NCBI GenBank assembly: GCA_022559845.1
Contig: CM040120.1
Span: 311,276,740 to 311,340,739, forward strand
DNA: 64,000 nucleotides
Reading direction: 5' to 3'
DNA from: Amorphophallus konjac
Lineage: Eukaryota > Streptophyta > Magnoliopsida > Alismatales > Araceae
Below the pieces are notes generated by a model. It worked only from the letters and a program-made list of their open reading frames with translations. It was not told the origin of the DNA and made no database searches. Shown in pieces: positions 23,241 through 35,138 of this stretch (positions within the stretch are counted from its first letter, which is position 1; each line of letters opens with the position of its first letter). The translations under genes and the position numbers were made by a program.

Positions 23241-24220
23241 TTCACCAAGATTGACCTAAGGTCTGGCTATCATCAATTGATAATTAAAGAAGAATACATT
23301 CGTAAGACGGCTTTCTGTAGCAGATACGGACATTATGAGTTCGTAGTTATGCCGTTTGGGTTAACCAACTACCCTGCAACATTTATGTAACTCATGAACG
23401 ATATTTTCAGGCCGTATCTTGACCGATTCGTGGTCGTATTCATTGATGACATTCTTATATATTCAAAGACAAAGGAAGAGCAACTAAGAATTGCCTAGCA
23501 AACATTAAGGGAACAGCAACTCTATGCAAAGCTAAACAAATGTGAATTCTGGCTAAAGGAGGTTTCATTCCTTGGCCATATTATTTCTAAAGAAGGTATC
23601 GTTGTGGATCCTTCTAAGGTAGAAGCTATCAAGAACTGGTGCCAACCAACGACAATATCTAAAATTAGAAGTTTCCCTGTTCTGGCTGGTTATTATCGAC
23701 GGTTCATCAAGGATTTATCCAAGATCGCCGTCCCTCTAACCGAGCTTACTAGAAAAGAAAATCCCTTTGTATGGACAAAGGAGTGCGAGGAAAGTTTCTT
23801 GACTCTCAAGGAACATCTCACCACTGCACCCATTTTGGCACCACCTGTCGAAGGTGGTGGATATGAAGTATACATGGATGCATCAGGCATTGACCTCGGC
23901 TATGTCCTTGTGCAACATGGAAAGGTCATTTATTTTGCATCAGGCATTGACCTCGAGTGTGTCCTTATCCGATTTATGATCTGGAGCAAGCTGCCATTAT
24001 ATTCGCCTTAAAGATTTGGCGTCATTATCTTTATGGGGGAAAATTCACGGTATACGCGGACCACAAAAGTCTGAAATATCTTTTCTCTTAAAAGGAGTTA
24101 AATATGAGACAAAGGAGATGGCTGGAGTATCTCAATGGTTTTGATTTCGCCATCCAATACCATCTAGGGTAGGCGAATGTTGTAGCTGACGCGCTCAGCA
24201 GGAAACTAATGGGAATGTTA
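23241..24220 (+). pseudogene. pol: Tekay reverse transcriptase palm and RNase H (element C)
   Basis: Continues the same frame: [31 protein letters not shown], then catalytic [11 protein letters not shown] (Asp-Asp at 23445-23450) and [15 protein letters not shown]. In-frame stops occur near 23388 and 23498. RNase H follows (YEVYMDASG at about 23860-23886, [35 protein letters not shown]). A 59-bp duplication (GCATCAGGCATTGACCTCG at 23879 and 23938) and a frame change disrupt it. Further stops lie at 24090 and 24171. Confidence 0.88.
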
Positions 24221-25779
24221 TCAAGTCTCATGAAAGGTATGACTAATCTCATTGTTAAGTTTTCTCAGCTAAATATAGATATTGATACGAAGAAAGAAGA
24301 ATGTTTCATTGCCAATATCCGGTCTGAACCTACATTAATTGAAGACCTGGTCAAGTTGCAAGAGAATGACCCCACACTGATGGAAATCAAGGGTAATATT
24401 GATCAATGACCAGATTTCTCTACCGAGACTGACGGAAGATTGCTATTCCATGATCAGATCTGTGTACCAGATCATGATGATACTAAGAAGCTGATCATGG
24501 AAGAAGCTCATAAATCAAGATATGCCATTCACCCTGGTGCTACCAAGATGTATCAAGATCTTAAAAGGAATTTTTGGTGGCCCAATAAGAAGAGAGAAGT
24601 GGCAGACTACATATCACGTTGCCTCACTTGTTAGCAGGTTAAGGCAGAATATCAAAAGCCCGCTGGAAAGTTACATCCCTTGGAAATTCTCAAGTGGAAG
24701 TGGGAGAGTATAGGGATCGATTTCATCATGGGCCTACCTAAATCAAGAGGTGGACATGATGGTATATGGGTGATCATTGACCGCTTGACTAAATCGGCTC
24801 ACTTTCTACCTATTAAAAGCCAATGGTCCATAGATATCTTAGTTGCTTTGTACATAAAGGAAATTGTGAAATTGCATGGTGTTCCTGTTACCATTATTTC
24901 AGATCGAGACCCTCGATTCATGTCTCAATTCTTAAAAGGTCTACAACATTCATTAGGGACCCGGGTGAATTTCAGCACTCCATTCTATCCACAAATCGAT
25001 GGTCAAACCGAAAGAACCAATCAGGTGGTGGAAGATATATGCTCAGGGCATGTGTAATTGATTTTGGTGGAAGTTGGCACGACCACTTGCCTCTAGTAGA
25101 GTTTGCTTATAATAATAGCTACCAATCTAGCATTCAAATGGCACCGTTTGAGACACTGTATGGTAGAAGTTTCCGTTCACCTATTTGTTGGGAAGAGATT
25201 GGAGAAAGATAACTTCTAGGCCCTGGTCTTGTTCGGGATACAACCGAAAAGGTGAAGCTGATTAGAGAGAGACTCCAGATGACTCAAGATAGATAAAAAT
25301 TGTATGCTGACATCAGGCGACGAGACCTGGAATTTCAAGTGGGAGATCATGTATTTCTCAAGGTTTCCCCAGGTCATGGAATTCGAAGGTTCGGCATCAA
25401 AGGCAAGCTCACTCCAAGGTTCAATGACCCCTTTGAAATTCTTGAAAGGGTTGGCGAGGTTGCTTATTGGATAGCATTGCCTCCACAACTATATGGCGTC
25501 CATGATGTATTTCATGTGTCCATGCTCAAGAGGTATGTCAATGACCCATTTCATGTTATAAGTCATGACGATATGGAGATACAAAAGGATCTGACGTACG
25601 AGCAAAGACCACTCAAAATCCTCGTTCGAGAGGTACGTTAGCTTTGCAACAAGACTATTCCCATGATAAAGGTCCAATGGAAAAAATGCCTAGAGTAAGA
25701 AGCCACATGGGAGACAGAGGAAGCTATGCGCAAAAGATTTCCCGAACTATTCAACTGTAAGTGTAATCACTCTCCATAA
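24221..25779 (+). pseudogene. pol: Tekay integrase and chromodomain-like tail (element C)
   Basis: The HHCC zinc domain is readable (HKSRYAIHPGATKMY to RCLTC at 24634, then a stop where Gln is usual). The catalytic core has GIDFIMGLPKSRGGHDGIW, IISDRDPRFMSQF and PQIDGQTERTNQVVEDI, giving the D, D and E residues. A frameshift near 25037 moves the frame to MLRACVIDFGGSWHDHLPL. The C-terminal part at 25300-25641 shows DHVFLKVSPGHGIRRFG and GVHDVFHVSMLKRYVNDP. Stops at about 25639 and 25696 interrupt the tail, which ends at a natural stop at 25777-25779. A strong chromodomain is not visible, as is usual in Tekay. Confidence 0.88.
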
Positions 25780-25814
25780 AACCCATACATTGAATTTGGG
25801 GGCCAAATTCTCTT

Positions 25815-25827
25815 AAGTGGGGGAGGG
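25815..25827 (+). promoter_or_regulatory. polypurine tract of element C
   Basis: AAGTGGGGGAGGG directly before LTR start TGTAGCAACCCC. Confidence 0.9.
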
Positions 25828-26107
25828 TGTAGCAACCCCGATTTTTCTTAGAATTATTAGTAATTAAATAAGATTTTTAAAGCATCTAAAAATAAATTAT
25901 GGGTTGATTAACTTAATATAAAGACCCTATAGTAACCAAAGGGTATTTCCCACTTAAATTAGGCCCACAAACCCAATTTCAAGACCCTTTGGCCCAAGCC
26001 CATTACTAGAAATGTAATTTGGGTGATTTACAGATTTCAAATGGGATATATATACCAATTAGAGGATAAATAGGAGATAATTACAAAATCAGAAATTTTT
26101 GGATCTA

Positions 26108-26152
26108 ACTGCAAGAGCGCGGTTTATCGAGCAACCGTGTTCTCACAGCATC
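26108..26152 (+). repeat. dyad in U3 of C 3' LTR
   Basis: GCGGTT-8 nt-AACCGT in a CG-rich patch about 194 bp upstream of the TATA box. A second, decayed half-dyad (CGGTTT..AACTGCG) follows. Confidence 0.6.
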
Positions 26153-26345
26153 GGTTTCTAGCTAACTGCGACTATATTCCTTGAATGCAAGTTGAAGGAA
26201 CGTGACAAAATGGGATTTTTCCCATCCCAATCTCTTAGGTTCGATGATATCTGGCATGGTAGTCTAGTTTAGGACTCTTGGGGATCGATCCAACCGAAAA
26301 TTATGACTCCTAATCGATCTAATCTATCAACCCTAACTCAAACTC

Positions 26346-26354
26346 TATAAATAG
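26346..26354 (+). promoter_or_regulatory. TATA box of C 3' LTR
   Basis: TATAAATAG, 518 bp into the LTR. The matching region is deleted from the 5' LTR. Confidence 0.75.
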
Positions 26355-27079
26355 AGCCCAGATTCGACCTACGCGAACCTTAGTTTTGGAGTGCGTGGAT
26401 CGAAGGTGCGGAGACGTCTTCTCAGGTAGGTCCTTTATAAGTTTTTACTCTCCTTAGTTTTATCTAACTCCCCTCTAAATCTCATGCGAGGAGGTTGAGC
26501 CGTTGGAGAGATAGAAGGCCCCAAAGATGCTATTTTACTACTGAACGCGCAGGAAATAGTGTGTCCATCCAAGAAAGAACGTAAGATTAGAAGCCTTAAT
26601 CAAGGTAATTTTAGGTTGAATCTTTAGAAGAAGTTATTCTCCTTTATATCTTCTACCTACCCTCTAAATTTTACGAATTTAGGTCAAGAGGTTGAAAAGT
26701 TAGAAGGCCACGAAAACACTAGTTCAACGCAGGACGCACCAGAGCCTGCATTGACTCCCAACCAAAAACTTGAAGTTTATAGCCTTACCCAGAGGTAGGT
26801 TATCTCATGGATGGCTAAATTAACATGTTAGGAAGAAAATCCCTCTGGTTTCAAGCAATTTCTTGCTTTATACACGGTGTATTTCATGTTTTACTTTCAT
26901 TACGCATCTTGGTCATTTTTGCATGCATAACCTTGTACCCTTAATGGAAAAGATTATAATTTTGGCTTAATTTATGCATCTCCCTGATCCACGTTGTTTA
27001 TCCATGATTGTTATGCATTATATGCCTTAGAATGGGCCTGGCATATGTGATTTTGACCATTCTATCTGACGGACAGAAG

Positions 27080-27172
27080 GCGGTTCTACAGAAATCGCGG
27101 CTACCTAGAAGCGATTTTCAACCAACCGTGGCATTACAGAAGTGGTTCTGTTCTAACCGCGATCTTGTCTGT
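27080..27172 (+). repeat. dyad cluster, C 3' LTR
   Basis: GCGGTT-7 nt-AATCGC, GCGATT-7 nt-AACCGT and GTGGTT-7 nt-AACCGC, the counterparts of 19220-19312. Each copy has lost different CpGs. Confidence 0.85.
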
Positions 27173-27540
27173 CTGTAGTTCACCCGAAACGGCAGTCAGA
27201 TTGCTCTCTTTTGATTCCTAGTTAAATTATCTATTGGTTACGTTTTATCCACATGATTACCATGTCTTATTCATTGTTATATTGTACATCCTCCATGCTA
27301 GTTTTCATGATCATCGTGTTATAGAAACTTATTTTAATAATATGTTAATTTTGGCCAAAACCATATGGTCTTGTAATAAGCTATTTCAAATGTTGAGAAA
27401 CACGTTATAATGACGTTTTGATCATTGCTTTATTACGATATCACTCTCTCTTCTTAAGTCTTTTCTTAAGTACATGGCACGTATTTCGGTACGATGCCAT
27501 TAGTTACACTTTTGCACTTGATAGTAACACTCTCTTAGAC

Positions 27541-27675
27541 TTGTGATCCTCTCCATCGGATATTCCTTCTGCCAGACTAGGTGATCATGTTTCAAGGCCT
27601 CCGTAAGTCTCTGCGAGCCTGGGATTCCCACTAGGACTCCGAGCTAGTTGTACCCTGAAAACCTAATGGACTAGA
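27541..27675 (+). repeat. conserved module, C 3' LTR
   Basis: Best-preserved copy: GATCCTCTCCATCGGATATT, CAGACTAGGTGATC, CCTCCGTAAGTCTCTGCGAG and GAGCTAGTTGTACCCTGAAA. It lies about 1.2 kb downstream of the TATA box. Confidence 0.9.
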
Positions 27676-27719
27676 AAGCACCTATCTTACCGACGTTTTC
27701 TATACTCTTGTTCTATACG

Positions 27720-27885
27720 CAATTATCAGGCAGCCGCTACTTCATGATAGCAGTTCTAGCTTGACCGCGTTCTAGATCCAACATTCACTGCGTCGACTCT
27801 TTCCTTTCTGGCATCGACCCTGTCAAGAAGCGGTTCCATCTCGACCGCGGCTTGATAATAGCGGTTCCTGCAAGACCGCATTCTT
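27720..27885 (+). repeat. second dyad cluster, C 3' LTR
   Basis: AGCAGTT-7 nt-GACCGCG, GCGGTT-7 nt-GACCGC and AGCGGTT-7 nt-GACCGCA. Confidence 0.8.
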
Positions 27886-28876
27886 CTGGAATATGTCCTA
27901 ACCCGAGGTTTGACCCAAGGATTGGTTATACTCTATTCCTAGATGGTCCTTTGATTATCTAGAACCTAACATTTTGATTCCTAAGACATTAAGGAATTAT
28001 GGAAATTAATGAATGTACTGTTATGCTGCCGGATTTCTTCCGTAGCATGACCTTGTTATTAATTGATCCTTGAACTCGCATGTTAATCAATTGGTACGTA
28101 CTTTATCTTGGCTACATTATCATGAAACTATTGTTTGAAATTGTACCTTATTGGCCTACTTTATATTATTCGTGGAAGTAGCTTGATTTATAACTTGAAG
28201 ATGCAAGAGCAGGGACAAACAGTGTCTAAGGGCTCGACACTAGCCCCCTCGGCGGATGGCTGGAAACATACTATAAACCATGGGAAATGATGAACACTGG
28301 CGTCGCATTACGCCGGGAGTACTTTTTTTATAAACGGGTGAAATCCACGATGTTCATAATGAAATTATACATGCTTGCTTGACTTTTTAGTACATAGCCT
28401 TTATGGTTATGAAAAGTACATTCTCGTACATTCTCGTTACATGACATGCCATTTTATATTCTTGCTTGATCAAGTCTTCATTCTACATGAATACTTATAT
28501 CTTCAAAGTTCTATCTTATTACTCGTGTTATTGCTTTGGTTTACACCATATGTTTTATTTGCATTTCCTTACCTTATCTTCTAGAGCTAAATTACTAATT
28601 ACTTAAATATTACCTTCATGTTGATACGAAGATACCTACTGGGCAAGTGTGCTCATTCCTACCATTTTTTTCAATATTTTCAGGAAATTCAAGAGAGTCG
28701 GATTCAGACTATGCTAGTGATGGATTCGAGAGCGATGATTGATGGTCAAGTGAAGACCTAGAATGTCATGAATCTAGTCGAGTCTTATGATGTAATTTTC
28801 TATTTTCCTTAGTCTAGAGAACGTTGATGTCAAATAAGCCAAGAGTCAACATTATGTAAAACTTTTGATTATCATC

Positions 28877-28882
28877 AATAAA
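28877..28882 (+). terminator. LTR polyadenylation signal, element C
   Basis: AATAAA about 142 bp before the LTR end. The same signal is at 21025 in the 5' LTR and, as TAATAAAG, at about 41712 in element D. Confidence 0.6.
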
Positions 28883-29024
28883 AGTTAGTTTTATTAATTC
28901 TTGTGCATTCCTCTTTATGTGTGAATATTATCGCTCTGATTATATTGCTTGCTTGAGGCTTATCTTACCGGCTGTTCATGTCCCTGATATTACTTCCGTT
29001 GTACATATATCTCGGGGCGTGACA

Positions 29025-29152
29025 ATATCCTTGTGCAATCCTCTTTATGTTGTTGTTGTCACGCTCTGATTATATTGCTAACTTGAGACGTATTGTCGAC
29101 TGTTCACGCTCCTCGAGTTGCTTCCACTGTACACATAGTTCGGGACGTGACA
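29025..29152 (+). mobile_element. 5' LTR remnant of Tekay element D
   Basis: The last 128 bp of an LTR (ATATCCTTGTGCAATCC to GGGACGTGACA), matching 41737-41862 at the end of the D 3' LTR. The rest of this LTR was cut off by insertion of element C and later loss. Confidence 0.85.
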
Positions 29153-29159
29153 GTTAAGT

Positions 29160-29172
29160 TGGTATCAGAGCC
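29160..29172 (+). promoter_or_regulatory. primer-binding site of element D
   Basis: TGGTATCAGAGCC, 7 nt after the LTR end, complementary to initiator Met tRNA. Confidence 0.9.
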
Positions 29173-29388
29173 TAGGCATAAGTAAGTCCTAGAAAAATGT
29201 CATATCATAGGCTAAGTCCAAGGGTTAAGGACCCACACCTATGAACTAAGGAAAGAAATTTCCCCCCTATGAGAGATTGGGTAGAGCCCGGGATGAGATA
29301 GTTACTTAAAATTTATTTCTAAGATTAACCCCCACCAATTCTAGAAGGAATAACTAATGGTTATTTTCTCAAGTACCATATTCTCTTA

Positions 29389-30362
29389 ATGGATCACCGT
29401 GTAAATGGGGATGAGATGCAACAAACGGTTGCGGGTCTTTCCTAGGTCCTCCAAACCGTGGCCCAAGCCTGTGCTCGGGCGGGCGCGAGTGATCTGCATT
29501 GAAATTTCTGGAGTTTGAACCCTCCGCGATTTTTAGGATCATCAAACCCCGACGAAGCAAAAAATTGGATGGACGAGATGGATCGAATTTTTAATGTCAT
29601 GCAATTCGCAAACTAGGAGAAGGTCCTTCTATCCACCTTTCAACTCACTAAAGATGCTCACACATGGTGGAAAGCAACATCGGCCCCTCTCCAAAATAGG
29701 CAACTCACTTGGGCGGAATATCTGTAACTATTCCATGCAAAATATTTCTCCATGCATGTCAAATAAAGGAAGGCGGTGGAATTTGTCTCTTGAGGCAGGG
29801 CATGATGTCGGTGGCGGAATATCAGCTCCAATTTTTAAGATTGGCACCTTATGCCCCTCACCTGGTCGGCACGGACCTGTTAAAGGCTAATCATTTTATG
29901 GACAGTTTAAGGCCTGGCTTTATTCACCAACTTGGGCCTCAAAATATCCGCACATATACGGAGATGGTCCAACGAGCACATTTATGTGAAAGGACCTTGG
30001 AGTAGATAGAGAAATTCAGGGGAAAGGATGAAAAGTCAAGTCGAAAACTTGATAGGCGAGAGGAAAAAATAGAAAGGTTTAGCATCACGGAGGATGACGA
30101 ACCCCATAACACCAAGAAGAGGTCCCACAATGGGAACGGTAATGGTAAAACAAATAGTAATGGTAATGGAAAAATGAATGGCAATGGCAACATCATGAAT
30201 AAAAGGGTTCAAGAGGAAGAGGAAAAGCAAGTCATGGCGGCTTGCTCATTTTGCGAGAAGTTCAGGCACACGGCCGAAGAATGTTGGAAGCATCTCGACG
30301 CTTGTCTCAAATGTGGAAGCCGGGAGCATCGCTTATCCATGTGTCCCATCATAAAGGAGTAA
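29389..30362 (+). pseudogene. gag: Tekay gag (element D), the only coding region left
   Basis: Starts MDHRVNGDEMQQTVAGL. The gag core follows with NWMDEMDRIFNVMQF, TWWKATSAP, then after a frame change MMSVAEYQLQFLRL, FMDSLRPGFIHQLGPQN and MVQRAHLCERTLE. A polar Asn/Gly-rich linker precedes two zinc knuckles: CSFCEKFRHTAEEC (Gly replaced by Arg) and CLKCGSREHRLSMC. It ends at a stop at 30360-30362. A short readable piece of the protease N-terminus (GTILTYSHLAL) continues up to and past the LINE insertion. Reverse transcriptase, RNase H and integrase are absent. Confidence 0.88.
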
Positions 30363-30441
30363 TCTTCAAGGGATAATAATGGATGAAGGTGAAAAGGCCG
30401 ACTAAATACCATCTTGGATGGAGAAGGTACAATCTTGACCT

Positions 30442-30454
30442 ATTCACATTTAGC
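30442..30454 (+). repeat. LINE target site duplication, left copy
   Basis: ATTCACATTTAGC, 13 bp, identical to 36138-36150. Confidence 0.95.
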
Positions 30455-30483
30455 TTTTTTTTTTTGGTAAAAAAGGCGTGGGA

Positions 30484-30500
30484 GGTGGCAAGGGGCCACC
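30484..30500 (-). other. 3'-terminal stem-loop of the LINE
   Basis: GGTGGC-5 nt-GCCACC, a 6-bp stem about 18 bp upstream of the A tail, downstream of the ORF2 stop. Some plant L1 reverse transcriptases recognise a 3' stem-loop; that use is inferred here. Confidence 0.55.
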
Positions 30501-30507
30501 ACCTACT

Positions 30508-33500
30508 TTATTTCATGTGATAAAAGAAATTATAGACGCATGCTAGGAATTCCAGCTTATCCATTTTGACAGCTCCCCAGACATCCCAGGGTAAGCACTG
30601 CCAGTTGGAGAAAAAAGAATTACAACGAGAATGACAAGCAAAATTGGCGAGGCGATCAGTAGAGTGGTTGGCTTCTCTGAGCACGTGGTTAATTTGTGCG
30701 TCGATGCACAGAGTTTTGATTTTCCAGATGATGGTGATAATTTTCCAGGGACAGGGAGTGTTGTTCACCACCAAATCAACTAGAATCTTGGAATCGCATT
30801 CGATCAAGTCAAGGCTGCAGTGTAGCACCTAAGCATATCTGAGGGCGTCCAGTAGTGCCCTTGCTTCAGCCATCAGGCTGTTGCTGTTGCCATAGAAATG
30901 AGAGAAAGCAAAAACTACATCTCCATCATGGTTTCTGAAAATACCACCACCACTAGAAATGTTATTAAGTTTGCAGGCTCCATCAATATTGAGCTTTAGA
31001 AAATGGAGAGGGGGGTGATGCCACTGCACAATGCGATAGGGACGGTGCGGAGGAGGGATAGTTTGGATGACAAAAGAATTGAGGAATTTTCTTTTCTGGA
31101 TGTCCGACTCCTGTAGATGAGCTCGCGACATCACGAGCTGAATATTATCGAGAACCTTGGTCTTGATGGTCTACCCTGTACATAGAAATCCTTCGTATCT
31201 GACAAGATTGCGCGCCCTCCATATTTCCCATAGCAATGCACATATAGTGGTCTGGTTGAAGAGGCCATGCAGGGAGGAAGTCTTGCAGCCCATAAGAATT
31301 TGAGTAATACTCTAGAAACAATTCAGCTGGCCATTTGGATGGGCAACGCCGAAACGCCCCAAGAAATCCCAAATCAGAGTTGCCCATTCACCATAGAGGA
31401 AGAGATGGTCTGCACATTCTCGTCTTGGGTTCAAACAACAAGAGCATCTGGAAAACAATGGAATGCCCAACCGTACGACTTTGTCATCAGTTGGACGGCT
31501 ATTATGCAACACTCTCCAAGCGTGGACAGACCACTTGGGTGGAATGAACGGGGACCACAAGTTGTGGAGGGTTCGGAGCATGCACAATCTTCTGAATTGA
31601 AGAGGTGGACAAAAGACCAGTGGAAGTAAGGGTCAAGATGTGCAAGTCTGGAGTGTCCAAGAAAATCATTTTAGAGATTTTGCTGGTGACAGGACTAGGA
31701 ACAAAATCCGCAAGCAATCTTTGCTGTTCCATAGTTGGGCTGTAGATGCCTTCTCTGACAGAAGTCAGATTGGAATTAAGGTTACTTCTAATATTCTCAT
31801 GTATAAACGAGGGTAAATGCCAATCTCCTATCCAAGTGTCATGCCAAAAGTTAGCCGATCCATTCCCAATAATCACCCTACTGTGCTGAAGAACAAGCGC
31901 TTTTACCCTGTGCCAGACCCGATGAGTTGGTCCTTTGATGGATGAGAGGTTAGCTGCAGTAAGATGATGCCCTTTGAGGTGTTTAGATTTGAAATAGGTG
32001 GCCCACAGTGAGGTAGTATGCAAGGCCCTCCAAAGCATCTTAACACACATTGCCAATTGCATGGTCCAGAGCGAGAGGACGCCTAGGCCACCATCCCTCA
32101 CCAGCTTTGTGATGGAATGCCAGGCTTTCTAGTGCCTTTTGGGTCCTTCCGCAGTGGAGCCCAAGAAGAAATTGGCAAGAGCCTTGTCAATCATTTTATG
32201 AATACCCTCATGGACTGGGGTGCTAGCCAGAGTATAAATTGGAATAGAGGTCAAGACATGCTTAATGAGAATTAACCGACCACCCTGGGATAGCAAGCTC
32301 GCTTTCCAACCTTGAAGTATCTTGTTGATCGTGGCAAGAATACAAGAGAAAAAGACCTTTTTTGATCTACCAGAAATTAGTGGAATACCCAGATATTTAA
32401 GAGGAAAGCATTGATGTTAGAATCCAGTCAGTGAATGGACCTTGGCTCGCAGACTTGAGGCCGCCTGTGGATAGAGAAGGAAGCAGCTTCTGGACACATT
32501 AATTTGCTGACCAGAAGCCTGCTCATATACCTTGAGAATCCCCATAAGATTTCAGATTGATCTAGAATGGCCATTTGCAAATAAAAGGATATCATCTGCA
32601 AATAGTAAATGAGAGATACATGGGCAGCCACAGGGGACAGTATAGGATCCAATCCGGTGCTCTGCGAAAGCAGTGGAAATAGAATGATTGAGGACTTCCT
32701 CTGCAAGAATAAAGAGAGAGGGCGCCAAAGGGTCTCCCTGTCGGAGGCCCCTCGTGGATTTGAAGAAGCCCGCCATTTCACCATTGACAAGGATCAAAAA
32801 CCAACAATTGTTCAAAAGAGGCTCGATCAAAGCCAAGATCGAGTTGGAGAAACCAAAATGATGAAGATATGCCAGAAGAAAGTCTCACTCCAACCGATCA
32901 TAAGCCTTGGCCATATCAATCTTGAAGATGACATTGTTCCCACGGACCTTCCGACCAATATTGTGGACCATCTCCTGGGCAAGGTGAATGTTATCCATGA
33001 TGTAACGCCCCTTGATAAAAGCCCCTTGTTCTTCAGAAATAATTTTTGGAAGGATTTTAGCCAATCTATCATTGAGGAGCTTGGAGAAGATTTTGAAGAT
33101 GAAGTTGCAGAGGCTGATGGGCCGATAATCTAAGACGTCAGTGGGATGTACCACCTTAGGAATCAGAGCAATAGTAGCCAACGTGAATGAGCGGGGTAGG
33201 GGGATCTTAGAGGTGAAAAATTCTTGCAATGTAGAGCAGACTTCTAGGGTGATTATGTCCCAAGTGGATTGGAAGAAGTGACCAGAGAAGCCGTCTGGAC
33301 CAAGCACACCATCCGAGACATAGAAAAGACAACATGTTTAATTTCATCAATAGAATGAGCTATGGTGAGAAGTTCATTATAACTAGAAGAAACTAGGGGG
33401 GGAACGCAATTTAGCAGGTCAGTTGGAATAAAATGCTCCTGGGAAGAGAATGCCCGAATAAAATGCGTAGTCACCAAATTCTTGATTACCTTCGGGTCAA

Positions 33501-34653
33501 TAATCACAGCACCATGGTGATCTCGAAGTTGAGCAATAATGCTACGACGCCCATTAGTGAGAGCTGTAGCATGAAAAAACTTTGTATTTCTGTCCCCCTC
33601 TGCCAACCACCGAATGCGGGATTTCTGGCACCAAAATATTTCCTCCTGTAAGTAAGTAGTAGACAGAGTTGATTTGACCATATCTAGAGCTGCATAATTT
33701 GGATCTGAGGGATTTGTATCAAATTGAAACTAGACCTTAACCAAGTGATCCTCATCTTTATAGCAGTTTTGAAAGATATTAGCAAAGACCTCTTTGTTCC
33801 ACTTCTTGAGAATAGATCTGGTGGCCCTAAGCTTAAGATACAGAGTATTAATAGTAGAGGAAGCAATCAGACTAGTCTTCCAAGAGCTAGCCATAGCTTA
33901 CAAAAAATTGTCATGCTTAGTCCATATTTGCTGGAAGAGAAACCTGGACACACGCTTGGGCTGGTCTTTGAATTTAACCACAAGTGGGGCGTGGTCAGAA
34001 GCCTCCCGAGCCAAATGCTCAACGATTGTAGGAAATTTGATATGCCAATCATGATTGACCAGAACTCGATCCAGGCGAGCCCAAATACCCCGACCACCTG
34101 ATTGGTTGTTGTGCCAAGTATACTTCGAACCTATAAATTTGAGGTCCAACAGACCACAATTGTTGACACAATCTTGAAATTTAGTAACAGATTGCAAATT
34201 TGGATCATTTCCACCCAATTTCTCATCAGGGGATAGGATAGGATTAAAGTCTCCTCCAGTGAGCCAGGGACCCCCAGATATGCCAGAGATTGAGCTCAAT
34301 TGTTGCCACAACTGACGCCTCTCTTGCACATTACATTTAGCATGAACATATGTGACAAAAAATTCAGGCATAATGGAGCTACTCTGTTTCAAAGTAATCT
34401 GTTGGGAGCTACATTGAATCATATTAAAATCCCATGGGTGTTTCCACATCACCCAAATATGTGCCAAGTGATGGTCATTCGCAGATGCATACTCCATTCC
34501 CAATTTCTTTTTGATAGTTTCCATTTTGTCGATTTTAACTTTAGGTTCAATAAGAACAAGAACTTGAATCTGAAACAATTTCAATAAGAATTTCACCCTC
34601 CCCATAGAGACATCATCAGCAATGCCTCTCACATTCCAAATGAGGGATGCCAT
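30508..34653 (-). pseudogene. LINE ORF2: endonuclease, reverse transcriptase, RNase H
   Basis: Starts MASLIWNVRGIADD at 34653. Endonuclease motifs to 33898: WNVRG, IEPKVK, LTGGDFNPIL, ARLDRVLVN and SDHAPLVV. The spacer has AEGDRNTKFFHATA (near 33550). Reverse transcriptase spans about 33310-32500: GPDGFSGHFF, IALIPKV, YRPISLCN, GAFIKGRYIMDNI, KIDMAKAYDRLE, then RGLRQGDPLAPSLF and catalytic FADDILLFA. The zinc region (32101-31502) has RDGGLGVLSL and WRALHTTSLWATYF. RNase H (31134-30508) has LNIDGACK, MAEARALLDAL and ECDSKILVDL. At least two frameshifts, near 33307 and 32850, and several stops break it. Confidence 0.92.
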
Positions 34654-35138
34654 TAGTTATGGAGATGAGGAATATGACCAGCGGAAGAACTCCTAACCAT
34701 AGATCGAGTGATGACACCATTGCACGGGGGAAGAGTCCCGCCATCATAGTTTTCTCTCTGAGAAGCCTCAGCCACCTGATTATAAGCAAAGAGATCATCT
34801 GAAGTTCCCTGTGAGAGAAAGTCCCTTGTCCTGGATGGAGATCCAAGATAGTAACATTCAGAAGTAAATGGCTGCAATGCCCTGGAGTTGCTTCTGGTTA
34901 TAATACCAGTTGCATCCATCCGCAACAGTTCCCTCCCTGCCTGGTGGAGATTTGAAGGACCTTCATCCGTATTAACCGGTTCCCTCTGGAGAACTTACAA
35001 GTCAGTGGCTTGTGACCCCTGTTGGCGAGAATCCGTTAACATAGGGAGCACAGTAGGGAGCTCTGCACTAAGGTCGGGAGGAGCCCTTTCTACTACCGCC
35101 GCATGATCAACCAAAGGACCTTCGCCAGATGGATAGTC

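Larger units (their letters stand above)
25828..29024 (+). mobile_element. 3' LTR of Tekay element C, complete
   Basis: From TGTAGCAACCCC to GGGGCGTGACA, 3197 bp. TATA box at 26346 and polyadenylation signal at 28877 define a very long R region. It carries dyads at 26108, 27080 and 27720 and the conserved module at 27541. It is followed without a gap by the 3' tip of another Tekay LTR, so element C sits inside the 5' LTR of element D. Confidence 0.9.
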
